This document shows positions 35,575 to 44,802 of a stretch of 64,000 nt of DNA, in pieces. The notes beneath the pieces were generated by a model, which saw only the letters and a program-made list of their open reading frames with translations, was not told the DNA's origin and searched no databases. Each line of letters begins with the position of its first letter. Positions within the stretch are counted from its first letter, which is position 1. This DNA is from Antitrichia curtipendula (taxonomy: Eukaryota; Streptophyta; Bryopsida; Hypnales; Leucodontaceae): the NCBI GenBank assembly GCA_951230915.1, contig OX579633.1, positions 50,606,029 to 50,670,028 of the forward strand, given 5' to 3'. Position numbers and translations under genes: made by a program.

Positions 35575-37059
35575 ATGCTGAGACCAAAGAAGGCTGCGAA
35601 GGACAAACGAGTGAAGCTAGACAGTGAGGCGAGTATGGACGCTCCCTCTCTCGCTTGCAAAGCATTTCTCATTGAGTGCATTGTCAAATTTTATGAGTCG
35701 GAAACCATTGCGTCGTTGTATACCAAATATGCGAGGTATGAAGACGAGTGCCTAGCTAAATTCAAGGGAGATATGGCACAGAAGTTCACGGATGCTTTAA
35801 ACGTACCCTACTGGATTCATGAAATGGAGAGTAAGGGCTTTCAACAATTTTTGAAGAACAAGGTCCATGATGCATTGTGGAATGCAAAAGTGATCTTAGA
35901 GAAGTACGGGAAGCAACACCGCGTAGGTGATGGCGCTTTTGAACAGGTCATTTTGAGGGCAGACTTGTTTGTTCGCCAGTGCGCCCCTTTTGCAAAGAAT
36001 CGAAATAGGCGAGGTTCAATAGGTTGGTGGAATGGTGATGAGGGACTTGTGGAGTTGCAATGTGGGCGACGACATCTCTTAGCGCTTCCGAAAACAGCAA
36101 GGGTGATTCCACAAGATGATCAAATCCTGAGGGGTGGATACGCAACAATTCGGAGGGTCCGAATTGAAGGATGTCGTGAGATACCCACATTTTGGGAGTT
36201 CGCAGCGAAGGTATCTCATCAACAACGCTTACGACTTCCGCTTGCAAGGTTGGAACACCAAAACGAGTCAATGGCAGTGAGAATTCCACATGATGGAGTT
36301 ATCTGGTTTTCTGCTGTTCATGCAACGCAAAACAAAGGGTACTCGTATTGGTGGAATGGCGGAACATTGAAGCAAATGTTAAAATTGGATAAGGAATATC
36401 CCGATAACATTGGCATTCGGTTGGCTTATTCTCAACCGACCTCGGAAGAGGTGACCAAAGCTTTTTTTTTTGGTCGTTGGAGGAAGAAGCGCACAGAGCT
36501 TGCATGGGCATTAGTGCACCTCATGAATGCAGTGCACAGCGCTGGACATTTGCACAATGATCTTTCACTGGACAACATTATGTTTCACTTTCCCAATGAT
36601 GAGTCACGTGTTTACATTGGAGTTTGCGATTGGGGCATGACTACTTTACGTAATGAACCAATGAAGTCCTTGTACACGTTCACCTTTCAGAGTGAGCGGA
36701 CTGAGACCTTGAAAAAGAGGTGGTGGGTGGGCCCTTCTATTGCATACTTGCATAGAAGAGATGCGGATGTGTGAATGATACCGAATTTATTACGTAAATC
36801 GGAGGAATATGCGGTTGGTCGAATAGCTCAAGCCATCAACAATGGTTGCATGTCGGCAGACTATGTGAGCTTACATCGGGAAAATGAAGGACATACAAGA
36901 TTTAGCCATGAGGATTTGGCAAAGATTTTTCACCTTTACTTGGAGCGCCTTTGTGATTCGATGATTGATTCTCGCGGTAGCTTGTCCAAAATCATCCATC
37001 GATTTACCAATAATTACAACTGGCCTATTCCGGATGAACACTTCCGCCACTCATATTAG
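35575..37059 (+). pseudogene. Protein-kinase-like gene, copy 2, one in-frame TGA
   Basis: ATG 35,575 (MLRPKKAAKDKRVKL) is chosen because a basic start is followed at once by the region shared with copy 1. The first ~190 residues have VKFYESETI and a WWNGDEG motif. Kinase landmarks follow: glycine-rich loop GGYATIRRVRIEG (36,130), FAAKV with the expected Lys (36,200), WWNGGTLKQML (36,350), the catalytic loop HNDLSLDNIMF (36,552) with catalytic Asp and metal-binding Asn, and DWG (36,628) in place of DFG. So the key residues are present, unlike in copy 1. A TGA at 36,772 splits the frame; the same frame goes on for 94 codons to 37,059 (KSEEYAVGRIAQAI). Upstream extensions from 35,527 are unlikely to be used. 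Substrate and role unknown. No close kinase family is recognised. Confidence 0.7.
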
Positions 37060-37406
37060 TGTCTATGGTATTAGTGAACGACATAGAAGTGATAGAACTA
37101 TAGAAGTATTAGGTAAATGTAGAGGCGAGTACATAAATTTGCATGATTGTTTACAAACTATTTAGTATGTACATGCACCATCAATGTATGCCAATATATG
37201 TGCACCCTTATAATTCATATAAAGTTTTGAAATGTTTGTGTGTTTTGAAACTTCCAATGTCCAATGTCTACCATCTATTTATGCATTCATCATATGTTTT
37301 GCTTGAAATCCTTGGATGAGAAGTGCAATGCAACAATTATTGTTGATGGATGTTAGCTTGGTATGGTTGGGTTCAAAATTGTATAATCAATGTTGAACAC
37401 ATATAA

Positions 37407-38340
37407 CCTCTAAAAGACCAAAGTGGTTTATTTGGCAACATAGCGATTTTGGGCAGCTCACTACAAATGGAATTTATATTTTTTTTCTTTGAAATTTTCA
37501 TACAACACGTGCCCAAGGAGTAGCTTTAAGGCCCAACAATTCTCATAAATTTTGACTACATGGTTAAAAAGTTATTGCATGATATGTCATTTTCAGTCCT
37601 TGGCGGGCAGCACGGGTAGCAAAAAAACTTCTTCAAAAATCACTTTTTAAAAAAATAAAAATTTGAAATTGGTTCTTCAGATTTATATGTACGTGGGAAG
37701 CTTTGAATCATTCCATTTAGATCTATGAGTCAAAAGTTATGAGGATTCTTAGTTTAAGGGTAGTTATGGAATTTCAACTCTAAAATAAACTTTGAAGTCT
37801 TTTATTTAACTGAATTTTCAATATTTTTGAAAAAAAATAAAAACATTGGGTGTAGATTTTTTATTACAACATTACAACCGTTGGATTGGCATTTTTCAAT
37901 TCCATAAATAAATTCTTCACAATTTAGTGTTTTGAATCATTCTCTACCTCTTCCTACTTACTATTTTTTCCTATATGTTGTACAATGTCAAATGATCTGA
38001 AAATTTTCAAGCATGTAGCCAACTTGCCTTCAACCATAAATCCAAAGAGTAACCACCATTTTGCCCATTTTTTCATACAAATGTGACCTTGTGAAGGGCA
38101 GCTGCCCGTTTTTTTTGCAGGGACAAAAAATGGATTTTTGTCAATTCAAACACTATTATCTTGCAATCCACATTGTGGAAAATTCTGAAATTTTTTCCAC
38201 ATCTTCTTAAACAAGTTTACTACAAGTTCCTATGGTTACATGTGTCCAAGAATGTTTTTTTTTCTAAAATTTGACAATAGTATTAGAAATGGCAGTTTTG
38301 GAACGTTTCTGGTGAAAACATAGTCAAAAACGATTAGGGG
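37407..38340 (+). mobile_element. piggyBac-like MITE M3 (ATAA duplication)
   Basis: Ends CCTCTAAAAG and GATTAGGGG, interior collinear with M1 and M2 (GGCAACATAGCGATTTTGGG, CCTATATGTTGTACAAT). Flanked by ATAA on both sides (37,403-37,406 and 38,341-38,344) in place of TTAA. It lies between the kinase-like gene and gene A' in the hAT-like element. Confidence 0.75.
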
Positions 38341-38614
38341 ATAATGATAATAGAATTTCATCGTACGCAAATATTTTTTATATTGAAAAGCAATATAGTT
38401 GATACTTGAACGATACCGCTATGATGATACCAAGTACCAACCTCCAAATACATTTTAATACAATATATTTACATCAAAGTATTTTAGTACGTAAATGCTA
38501 TTCGCCGAGATGCCGATATTTTTGTACTATGATTGCCACACTCCATAATCCAATGGCAAAAGATTCCAAGGCCCACTCGATTGTGAGACAACGACTAAAA
38601 TAGCTCTACCTACT

Positions 38615-39747
38615 TTACTCGAAATCTGAATGGATGTCATCTCTACGTTTTGGTGGTGTAGAACCGGATCCATAAGTGCCAAGATATGGTCCTCTGCCCC
38701 AAGTGCATCCATAGTCGCTTGGCGTAGCTCCGTGATTGGGATTTCCATAGTAAGGACCTCCAAAATTTGGAGGAGGAACTACATCACGATGCTGAGACCT
38801 TCCTTGCGTTGGTTTAACATGACGAGAGCCTGTGTGACGCTCATATGAACCACCCGTAGTAGATCCGGAATAGTATTGGGAGCCTCCTTGGCTAGATCCA
38901 AAATCATGTGTGGTTCCATGGCTTCTTTCTGGGTTGTAATAAGTACCTCGGGGGTCATTAGCGTAGTGTAAGACCCTTTGACCATCTTGTGAACCAGATG
39001 CAGTACGATCATGTTGGTAGGACCTGTCATGCCCGTGTTGTTGACCCCGATCCTCCATGCTTCTACGCATAGCTTCTTGCATTTGTTGATTGAACTTGAT
39101 GTCTTCCCGAGCTTCTTGACGCTCATGTCCCACTGTAAATGTTACGGGTGCTGGATTGTCTTCTACATCATCGTCGTCCGACATTCATCCTTAGCATTCG
39201 GCAATACAACCGGCGGAAATTCAAACTGCCCTCGATTGGACCACATTCGCATACAATCGCTCGGTTGAGTCCAACTCGTATAAATAATAGCGTCAGTGCG
39301 CTTCATATTGTCAACATTTTTCCCGTAAATTGTGCGCCAGTCTATACCTTTGTGGAGTACAATCTCTGCCCAAACCATGGCCATGTTGGAATAATTTATA
39401 ACATTTGGTTTGGAGTCAGGCAGCTCAGCGCACCGCGTTACTTCCTCGTATCGGTGCACAAAGTGTTGGCTCTCGCACGTGGAAATTTGTCCTTCCCAGC
39501 GTCGAACTTGCTTGTCTGCTCTTTCTTGTGACCACATTTTGGAGAGGTGCGTCATTTTGACGTACTTTTTGCACATTGTGCAATCCCAAACCTTCTTGGG
39601 CTCTTCTTCCCATCCAGGTTCAGCTACACACATTGGATTTGCCCAATCTCCCCAGTTCATGTCTTGGGATTTGCCTTTGTTACTGGACCTTGAACTACTA
39701 TTGCGAGGCATAATAACCTTGATTAAAATGAAATGATTTGATGACAA
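38615..39747 (-). pseudogene. Gene A': short paralogue of the gene A N-terminus
   Basis: Minus strand, ATG at 39,711 or 39,708 region reading MPRNSSSRSSNKGKSQ, followed by WDCTMCKKYVKMTHL, FVHRYEEVTRCAELP and MVWAEIVLHKGIDW, which align with CKKYVKMYHIDKLW, FVHRSLEVW and MVYAELILARKVDW of gene A. The frame ends at 39,163, but a second frame starts at 39,184 (MSDDDDVEDNPAPV) and runs to 38,615 with a Gln/Gly/Ser/Tyr-rich low-complexity tail (QEAMRRSMEDRGQQHG; GSTTGGSYERH). The 22-bp overlap looks like a one-base frameshift in one gene, though two overlapping genes cannot be excluded. It has no RING or coiled coil of the gene A type. It converges on the kinase gene and starts behind its own terminal array. 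Confidence 0.6.
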
Positions 39748-39969
39748 AGTTCACATGAATCTTTAGGAGAACTGAACAAAATGTTTGACACTTGCCAATG
39801 AAATGAGGTGAAGTTGTTAACAAGGCCTTCAAAACCAAGTAATCACCAAAAGAATTTGGTGCAATTCAGTATCCGAGCACAATCGTTCACACACCAAAAT
39901 GAAAGGAGCGCGCAGAGCCACTGAGAGGTATTGGATCACCCACTCCGCAAGGAAAACGATTGTGAGGAA

Positions 39970-40311
39970 TGAACCGTCCGCCGCGCTATTTATGGCGTCC
40001 GAAGGCGGACCAGGCAATGCGGACGCATACGTGCGAATCGGACGGGCAGATCATGCGGACAGGATCGCGCGGACGTCCCGTCCGCATGTGCCCGTCCGCA
40101 CGATCCCGTCCACAAGATCCGTCTGCGCGATCTCATCCGCACGATCGCGTCCGCGAGCCCGACGCCTTGTCCGCCCGAGGGCCCGTCCGCGGCACTATCC
40201 GCGAGCCTCCCGACCGTGCGGTCGGATCGTCCGCGCGGACGGGCCGTCCAAGGATCTCAAAAGACGTCCGGGGGTCAGCGCCCACGTCCGCCGGACGTCT
40301 TGTCAACCTTG
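39970..40311 (-). promoter_or_regulatory. CGTCCG array and TATA-like box in front of gene A'; right end of the hAT-like element
   Basis: About 20 CGTCC/GGACG words, including palindromic CGTCCGCGCGGACGGG. Read on the minus strand it ends in CCATAAATAG (39,986-39,995), a TATA-like box upstream of A'. The outer edge is the element terminus GTCAACCTTG. Confidence 0.6.
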
Positions 40312-40989
40312 TCCACGACACTCAGAAAACGTTAGCACAAAAAGATCCATTGCTTGGAAGGCACAGTGGACCGCGCTCACAACACCCCCCTATATTTAAA
40401 AGGTGGATAAAGGCATAGAACGTGGTCGGTGTTCGCCCGATTACTAAGGGTGGGTAATCTTGCGCCCACATTTGGTCACTGTTTTTTCTACTAGTGATCA
40501 AATGTCTGGGCATTCGGACACAACGGACGAAGTGGTCACTGTTTGTCGGACGGCAACCGGTGGACAGGTCAACGGACCAACGGGCTATTCTTTTATAGCA
40601 AGTCATGTAGATTTTTATTATAAATTTTTTGGTATATGATTGACATTGTTGTCATTTAGTACATGCAAGTTGAAGAATGTGTTCTTAATACTATTATTAT
40701 TATATGAAAAATACTTTTTTGGGACACCTCAGCTTTTTTTTTTTTTTTGGGGGGGGGCATATTTCTTTTGCTCAAACTACTATGTTTCTTCAAAAAAAAC
40801 TCATTTTGGCCTTCAGTCCCCTCTTCCACCCGACTATCCGCCCAATCGACAGACCGTTCAACCGTCCACTGGACGGGAAAACAGAAAAATACAATATGTG
40901 AAATGACATCGAAGGGTCAACGTCCACATCCATTGGACATCCAACAGGATGCCAAGATGCTAGGAAGTCATGCCAACCTTGTCTGGAAG

Positions 40990-43340
40990 CAGCCAGGGCC
41001 ACGACTATGTACAGGGTGCAGCCGAGTCTTCCCATCCTTCCATTGCCACCAAAGTCACATACAAACGCCGAAGTGAACGCAAACACTTCTATGTGAGAGG
41101 ACAGTAAGGCGCCTCTGCACCAGCCATGGGAGCACTAGATAGTGATGGCCCATATCAAAAGTGCGTTTGATCTGACGTCCCCTAGTGAGAGGTAGAGGTC
41201 GACGGACTGGGCACAGAAGGGGCCAAGGGTGCCATGCCTCCATCAGCAATGCTCCACCGAGTTGGGAGGCGCCTTAGATTGGGCCTTAGATTGAGCCCGC
41301 CAATTATACGCCTCCCCAATTGCGGAAGCGGCCTTCAATTAGACGAATTGAAGGAAGGTTCCAAGCAATGTTTGGGCCCACGACGTTGTAGCATCCTTGA
41401 TTTGATCAGTTGGTCACGTTCTGCAGCGCCTGAGACGTGGTCTATGTCCAACGTCACCAGTGCAAGTAGTCCAGCCTACCGAGCAAGGATGGGGTGTGCG
41501 TCCCAAAGATTAGAAGGAAAAACGTCAATCCATGCCACAAATAGGAAGGCAATGAGGTTGGAGTGGTAAGGGAATTCTTTACAATCTCGGCGGGGCTTTC
41601 AACAATGTCTAATTCATGGACAGCTAGTTAGAAGAAGCGGTTATTTTGGCAAAAATTGACGTGCCTACTATTGGTAGAATGGTAGGAGCCACACTACGAT
41701 TGCAAGCATTGCAAACAAACAAGCAGCACATACTATCAAGGAAAATGATCTCATTTCATTTTTATCGAGGGGACTAAATGGGCCTACAAGACGTGCCCTA
41801 CCAAGCAATGTGTGGGTTTGTTTGGATGTATTGGGATTCAATCCCAGCCAATGGAGTGGGTTGCAAACTTTTTTGGGTGACGTCCAACAAGGGTGGTGGG
41901 AGGATGGGATTCATTGGTATGGCATTGAATTTGGAGGGGGGATTGGTTAGAAGAAGGTCGTTTGTCAATGATTGCCAATCACTAAATTGGCAAGACCAAC
42001 AATCACTATCCTTCACTAGGCCGGACTTGTTGATTTCACCACTGCAACAAACGAATCAACCGCACGACGGCAGCTTCGAGTTCCCATGTGCACAACATCC
42101 TATGTCAAACAACTCAGTCAGCCCGGACTCCCAATCCATTGAGTTCTCGGACCCACTTTACTTTATAGCCATGCCCTCTGCAGACAAGGAGTCTCTCCAA
42201 CTACTCACTCCATTGAGCCACCTCGATGGTTGGACGGAAGATTCGGCAAACTCAGAGTAAATGGCCAAATATCAAGATTTTGTAGGTAATTGTTCAGTTG
42301 ATGAAAACTCCGATTGGGAATTGCTCGATCATACGTTTGTTCAATTGTTAGCTATAGATGGATTAGAAATGGATCAATATATTGAATTTGTAGAAAGCAA
42401 ATGAGAGAATCTCCAATTCGTGGGGACGGTCAAGGAATATTATGTTGATGCATGTTGGGGTCAACACACTTCAGTTCTACTAAAAGATCGCTCTACATTC
42501 ATTGGACCGACACTTGGCCCTGCAAAGCGAGATCATCATTAATAGTAAAACCTACGAATTTTTTTGATTTATTTTGGGAGCAAACCACCATAGATCACCT
42601 TATCAGTGAAACAAATCAATATGCATACCACGAGGTGATGACATATGGTTTCCAATACTTGAACGGTAGTCCAAAGTAGGCAGATGTCACCTTTAGTGAA
42701 TTCAGAGCATGACTTGGCGTGGTTATACTAATGGGCTTGAAAGTGATGCCCACCATTCGTGATTACTGGAGGAAAGAGTCTTTTGGGCATTGCGTTGTTA
42801 TTGTTGGTGTCATGTGTTGTGATTGTTTTGAATGCATCCTACGCTGCCTATATTGTATAGACAATGAGACTTTGGAAACTAATAAGGCAAACAGAGGTTA
42901 CGATAAAATAAAAAAAGTGAGATAGGTCATAGACAACTTTATCGCTAGGTTTTGAGAGTTGTAGAATTCAGAGAAATTTGTCACAGTCAACGAGATCATG
43001 ATTGCATACAGGGGATACTTTAGCCCAATTCGCCAATACATCAAGGCCAAGCCAACTCAATATGGTTTGAAAGTGTGGTGCCTAGTATCAAACCCTAATT
43101 GTTTGGGCAACCAAAAAAGTAATGGTGGCAGAATTGGGGGGACATCCATCTTATTAGGCTTCAAGAGAGGAGAGCATGGGCATGGTACATTGTTTTGGCA
43201 AATACATTCAAATCAGCACATGGCTGCAAACACTTGGTATGATGCCAAGCCTGTCACATTCCTTAGTACTTCACAGGATCCTACTGGAGAAGAAGTGTTT
43301 GCACATAGGTGGATCAATGGCACCAGTGAACCTGTGCCAT
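40990..43340 (+). pseudogene. piggyBac transposase pseudogene, central part
   Basis: Continues in frame from 24,674. An N-terminal extension of several hundred codons with many stops (frame 41,778-42,260 is the longest clean piece) precedes a frameshift near 42,530. After it the typical DDE_Tnp_1_7 landmarks appear in order: FFDLFWEQTTIDHLISETNQ (42,560), LGVVILMGLKVMPTIRDYW (42,715), FIARF*ELQNSEKFVTVNEI (42,940), IRQYIKAKPTQYGLKVW (43,030) and the strand with KPVTFLST (43,245). In-frame stops at 42,677, 42,710, 42,922 and 42,952 fit C-to-T change. PiggyBac transposases cut and paste at TTAA with a DDD active site; here NEI stands where the family has DE, so the core is damaged. Interrupted at 43,340 by a CACTA element. 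A family of TTAA-flanked MITEs in the window may have been moved by such an enzyme. Confidence 0.75.
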
Positions 43341-44799
43341 CACTATAATGAAACCATATTTTTGGTGATGTTTTTGTACTAACGTGCGATGTCCGATAAA
43401 ACATGAAGATAACAGAGGACATCTGATCCAACAAGGAAGATTTTTGTGGATGAAGGCCATATTCATTATATTGAGACTTTTTGCAGATTTTGAGATAGAA
43501 TGCTAGTTATTAAAAAATTCATTTAAAAAATAGTAATTAAAACCAAAAATAAATAATGCTAAAGTAGTGATTTTATAATGAAACTCTAAAAGTCAGTATT
43601 GTTACCTATTTATAAAAAAATACTAGTAAAGAAATAAAGCAGTTTATCCTCGAGCTGAGGATAAAAATGAGACTGTGAAAAGTCTCAATATAATAAATAT
43701 GACTTTGATGTTGCGAAAAACATTAGCATGCTACTATAAATCCAAGTTGATGTTATTATTGACGTTGATGTTTTATTTGACATGACTAAAGACATACTGA
43801 TATTTTTTGGAACGTCCAAAAAAACATAAATTGCCATGTCAACAAGAAGATCAATATTGACTATAGGTAAGTTAGTAAAGACTACTGCAATCTATGATAA
43901 AATGTTGACCTTATGTAAAAAATTTAGGGGAAGGGCAGCCACATCACCACATGGCATGCTTTACGAAAAAAAGGAAATGGATGGATGTATATCATGGATG
44001 AAAAGAGATGGTCTTTATACAAGTGGGGTGGTAGAAAGTGAGACAATCTATATGGGATATATAAAGTAAGAATTGTGTTAAATATAAAATGTCTGAAACA
44101 ACATGATCAAGATGTCTGAAACAACGTCTAAACATCTTAAACAACATTGAGATTTCTGAAATAACGTTGAAACTTACAATAGTCAAGTTCCCATATTCTA
44201 ATTATCTCATATCTTTTGTCTCACTATGGATGGATAATGAATATAAATATGACCTTTCAATCCTTAATTCTTAATAATTTTTAACAAAAAAATCCCTTCA
44301 TTTGGCCATCAAAAATTATCTTGATGGTAGATAGTAAGTGTTTTTTAATTTTTGTTGAATTCAACAATTGTTCTCGATTATTTTATTAAGAAATTTCAAA
44401 AAGAAGTATTAAAATTCTTAAATGGCATGAAAGTGTACTAACAAGGCATGCCACGTTAGATTTGGGTGGATCCACGCATTTTTTCTTGCGTCCATGTCAC
44501 CAACAAACCGGATGAAATTTTTTCCTACATGGCACTGCCTACAACCCACCCATATGGCACTTACATGGTGCTAAGCTGTCCACCAAATGGCACATCATGG
44601 ATACCATGGAAGACCATGTTTTGGGGGATGTCATAAAAAAATGAGGTCAAAAAGAGCATGTTTTCTAAAAATTGGCACGTTTTTTGCCCGTCCTGTATGA
44701 CGGATTTTAAGTGACATCTACAATGTTTTCCTTCATGTCAAAACAAACACCAGGCCACGTTTTTTCCAACATCACAAAAAACACCAGTTTCTTATAGTG
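43341..44799. mobile_element. CACTA element C5, 1.46 kb, inside the transposase pseudogene
   Basis: Starts CACTATAATGAAACCATATT and ends CAGTTTCTTATAGTG. Flanking triplets are CAT (43,338-43,340) and CAA (44,800-44,802), one mismatch. Removing it plus one triplet rejoins the piggyBac frame from EPVP to a short linker and KGVDLINQM. No transposase inside. It holds a 255-bp MITE. Confidence 0.7.
43452..43706. repeat. 255-bp MITE nested in C5 (GAT duplication)
   Basis: Starts GAAGGCCATATTCATTATAT and ends AATAAATATGACTTT, with GAT at 43,449-43,451 and 43,707-43,709. It is the inverted relative of 5,571-5,829 (shared CCTCGA...GAGGATAAA core and TAGCATTCT/AACTAGCATGC edge). 3-bp duplications in both copies. 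Confidence 0.7.
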
Positions 44800-44802
44800 C
44801 AA

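Larger units (their letters stand above)
29394..40311. mobile_element. 10.9-kb hAT-like element carrying four genes (8-bp duplication TCCACGAC)
   Basis: TCCACGAC is found exactly at 29,386-29,393 and 40,312-40,319. Between them the element starts CAAGGTTGACGAATT and ends with GTCAACCTTG, the exact complement of its first 10 bases. Both ends are followed inward by CGTCCG/CGGACG arrays, like the subterminal motif arrays of hAT elements. The 8-bp duplication and CAAGG terminus fit hAT. Contents in order: gene A (+), ordered array, BED-finger/DUF659 fragment (+), array, kinase-like gene (+), a piggyBac-type MITE, gene A' (-). Only the start of a hAT transposase is present, so this copy cannot encode a full one. 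Confidence 0.7.
24722..40496. mobile_element. CACTA element of 15.8 kb carrying a hAT-like element (ATC duplication)
   Basis: Left terminus CACTAGTAGAAAAACAGTGA; the complement of the right terminus is CACTAGTAGAAAAAACAGTG, and both go on with CCAAAT, about 27 bp with one indel. ATC flanks both sides (24,719-24,721 and 40,497-40,499). Independent support: without it, the flanks rebuild a sequence collinear with 29,395-29,460. The left subterminal region has many AAATCAACA/GTGTTGATTT words; the right has none because a 10.9-kb insertion lies 185 bp from that end. Without the insertion the element is about 4.85 kb. No TNPD/Transposase_21-like protein is recognised, so it looks non-autonomous. 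Confidence 0.75.
24675..40981. mobile_element. hAT-type MITE of ~0.53 kb, split by a 15.8-kb CACTA insertion
   Basis: Left end GAAGGTTGACGAATT at 24,675, right end GCCAACCTTG at 40,981. The flanking 8-mers are TCTAGAAG (24,667-24,674) and TCTGGAAG (40,982-40,989), one mismatch; 8-bp duplications are typical of hAT. Only 24,675-24,721 and 40,500-40,981 are its own sequence; the rest is the CACTA element. Its first 65 bases match those of the large hAT-like element at 29,394, and the match runs straight across the CACTA insertion point. GGACG/CGTCC words follow (40,510-40,585 and 40,820-40,875), with TTTTATAGC near 40,591. Confidence 0.65.

Noticed and set aside
39899..40418. Two overlapping 149-166-codon frames rich in Arg, Pro and Ser
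   Set aside because: Translation of the CGTCCG array; the real gene here is A' on the other strand.
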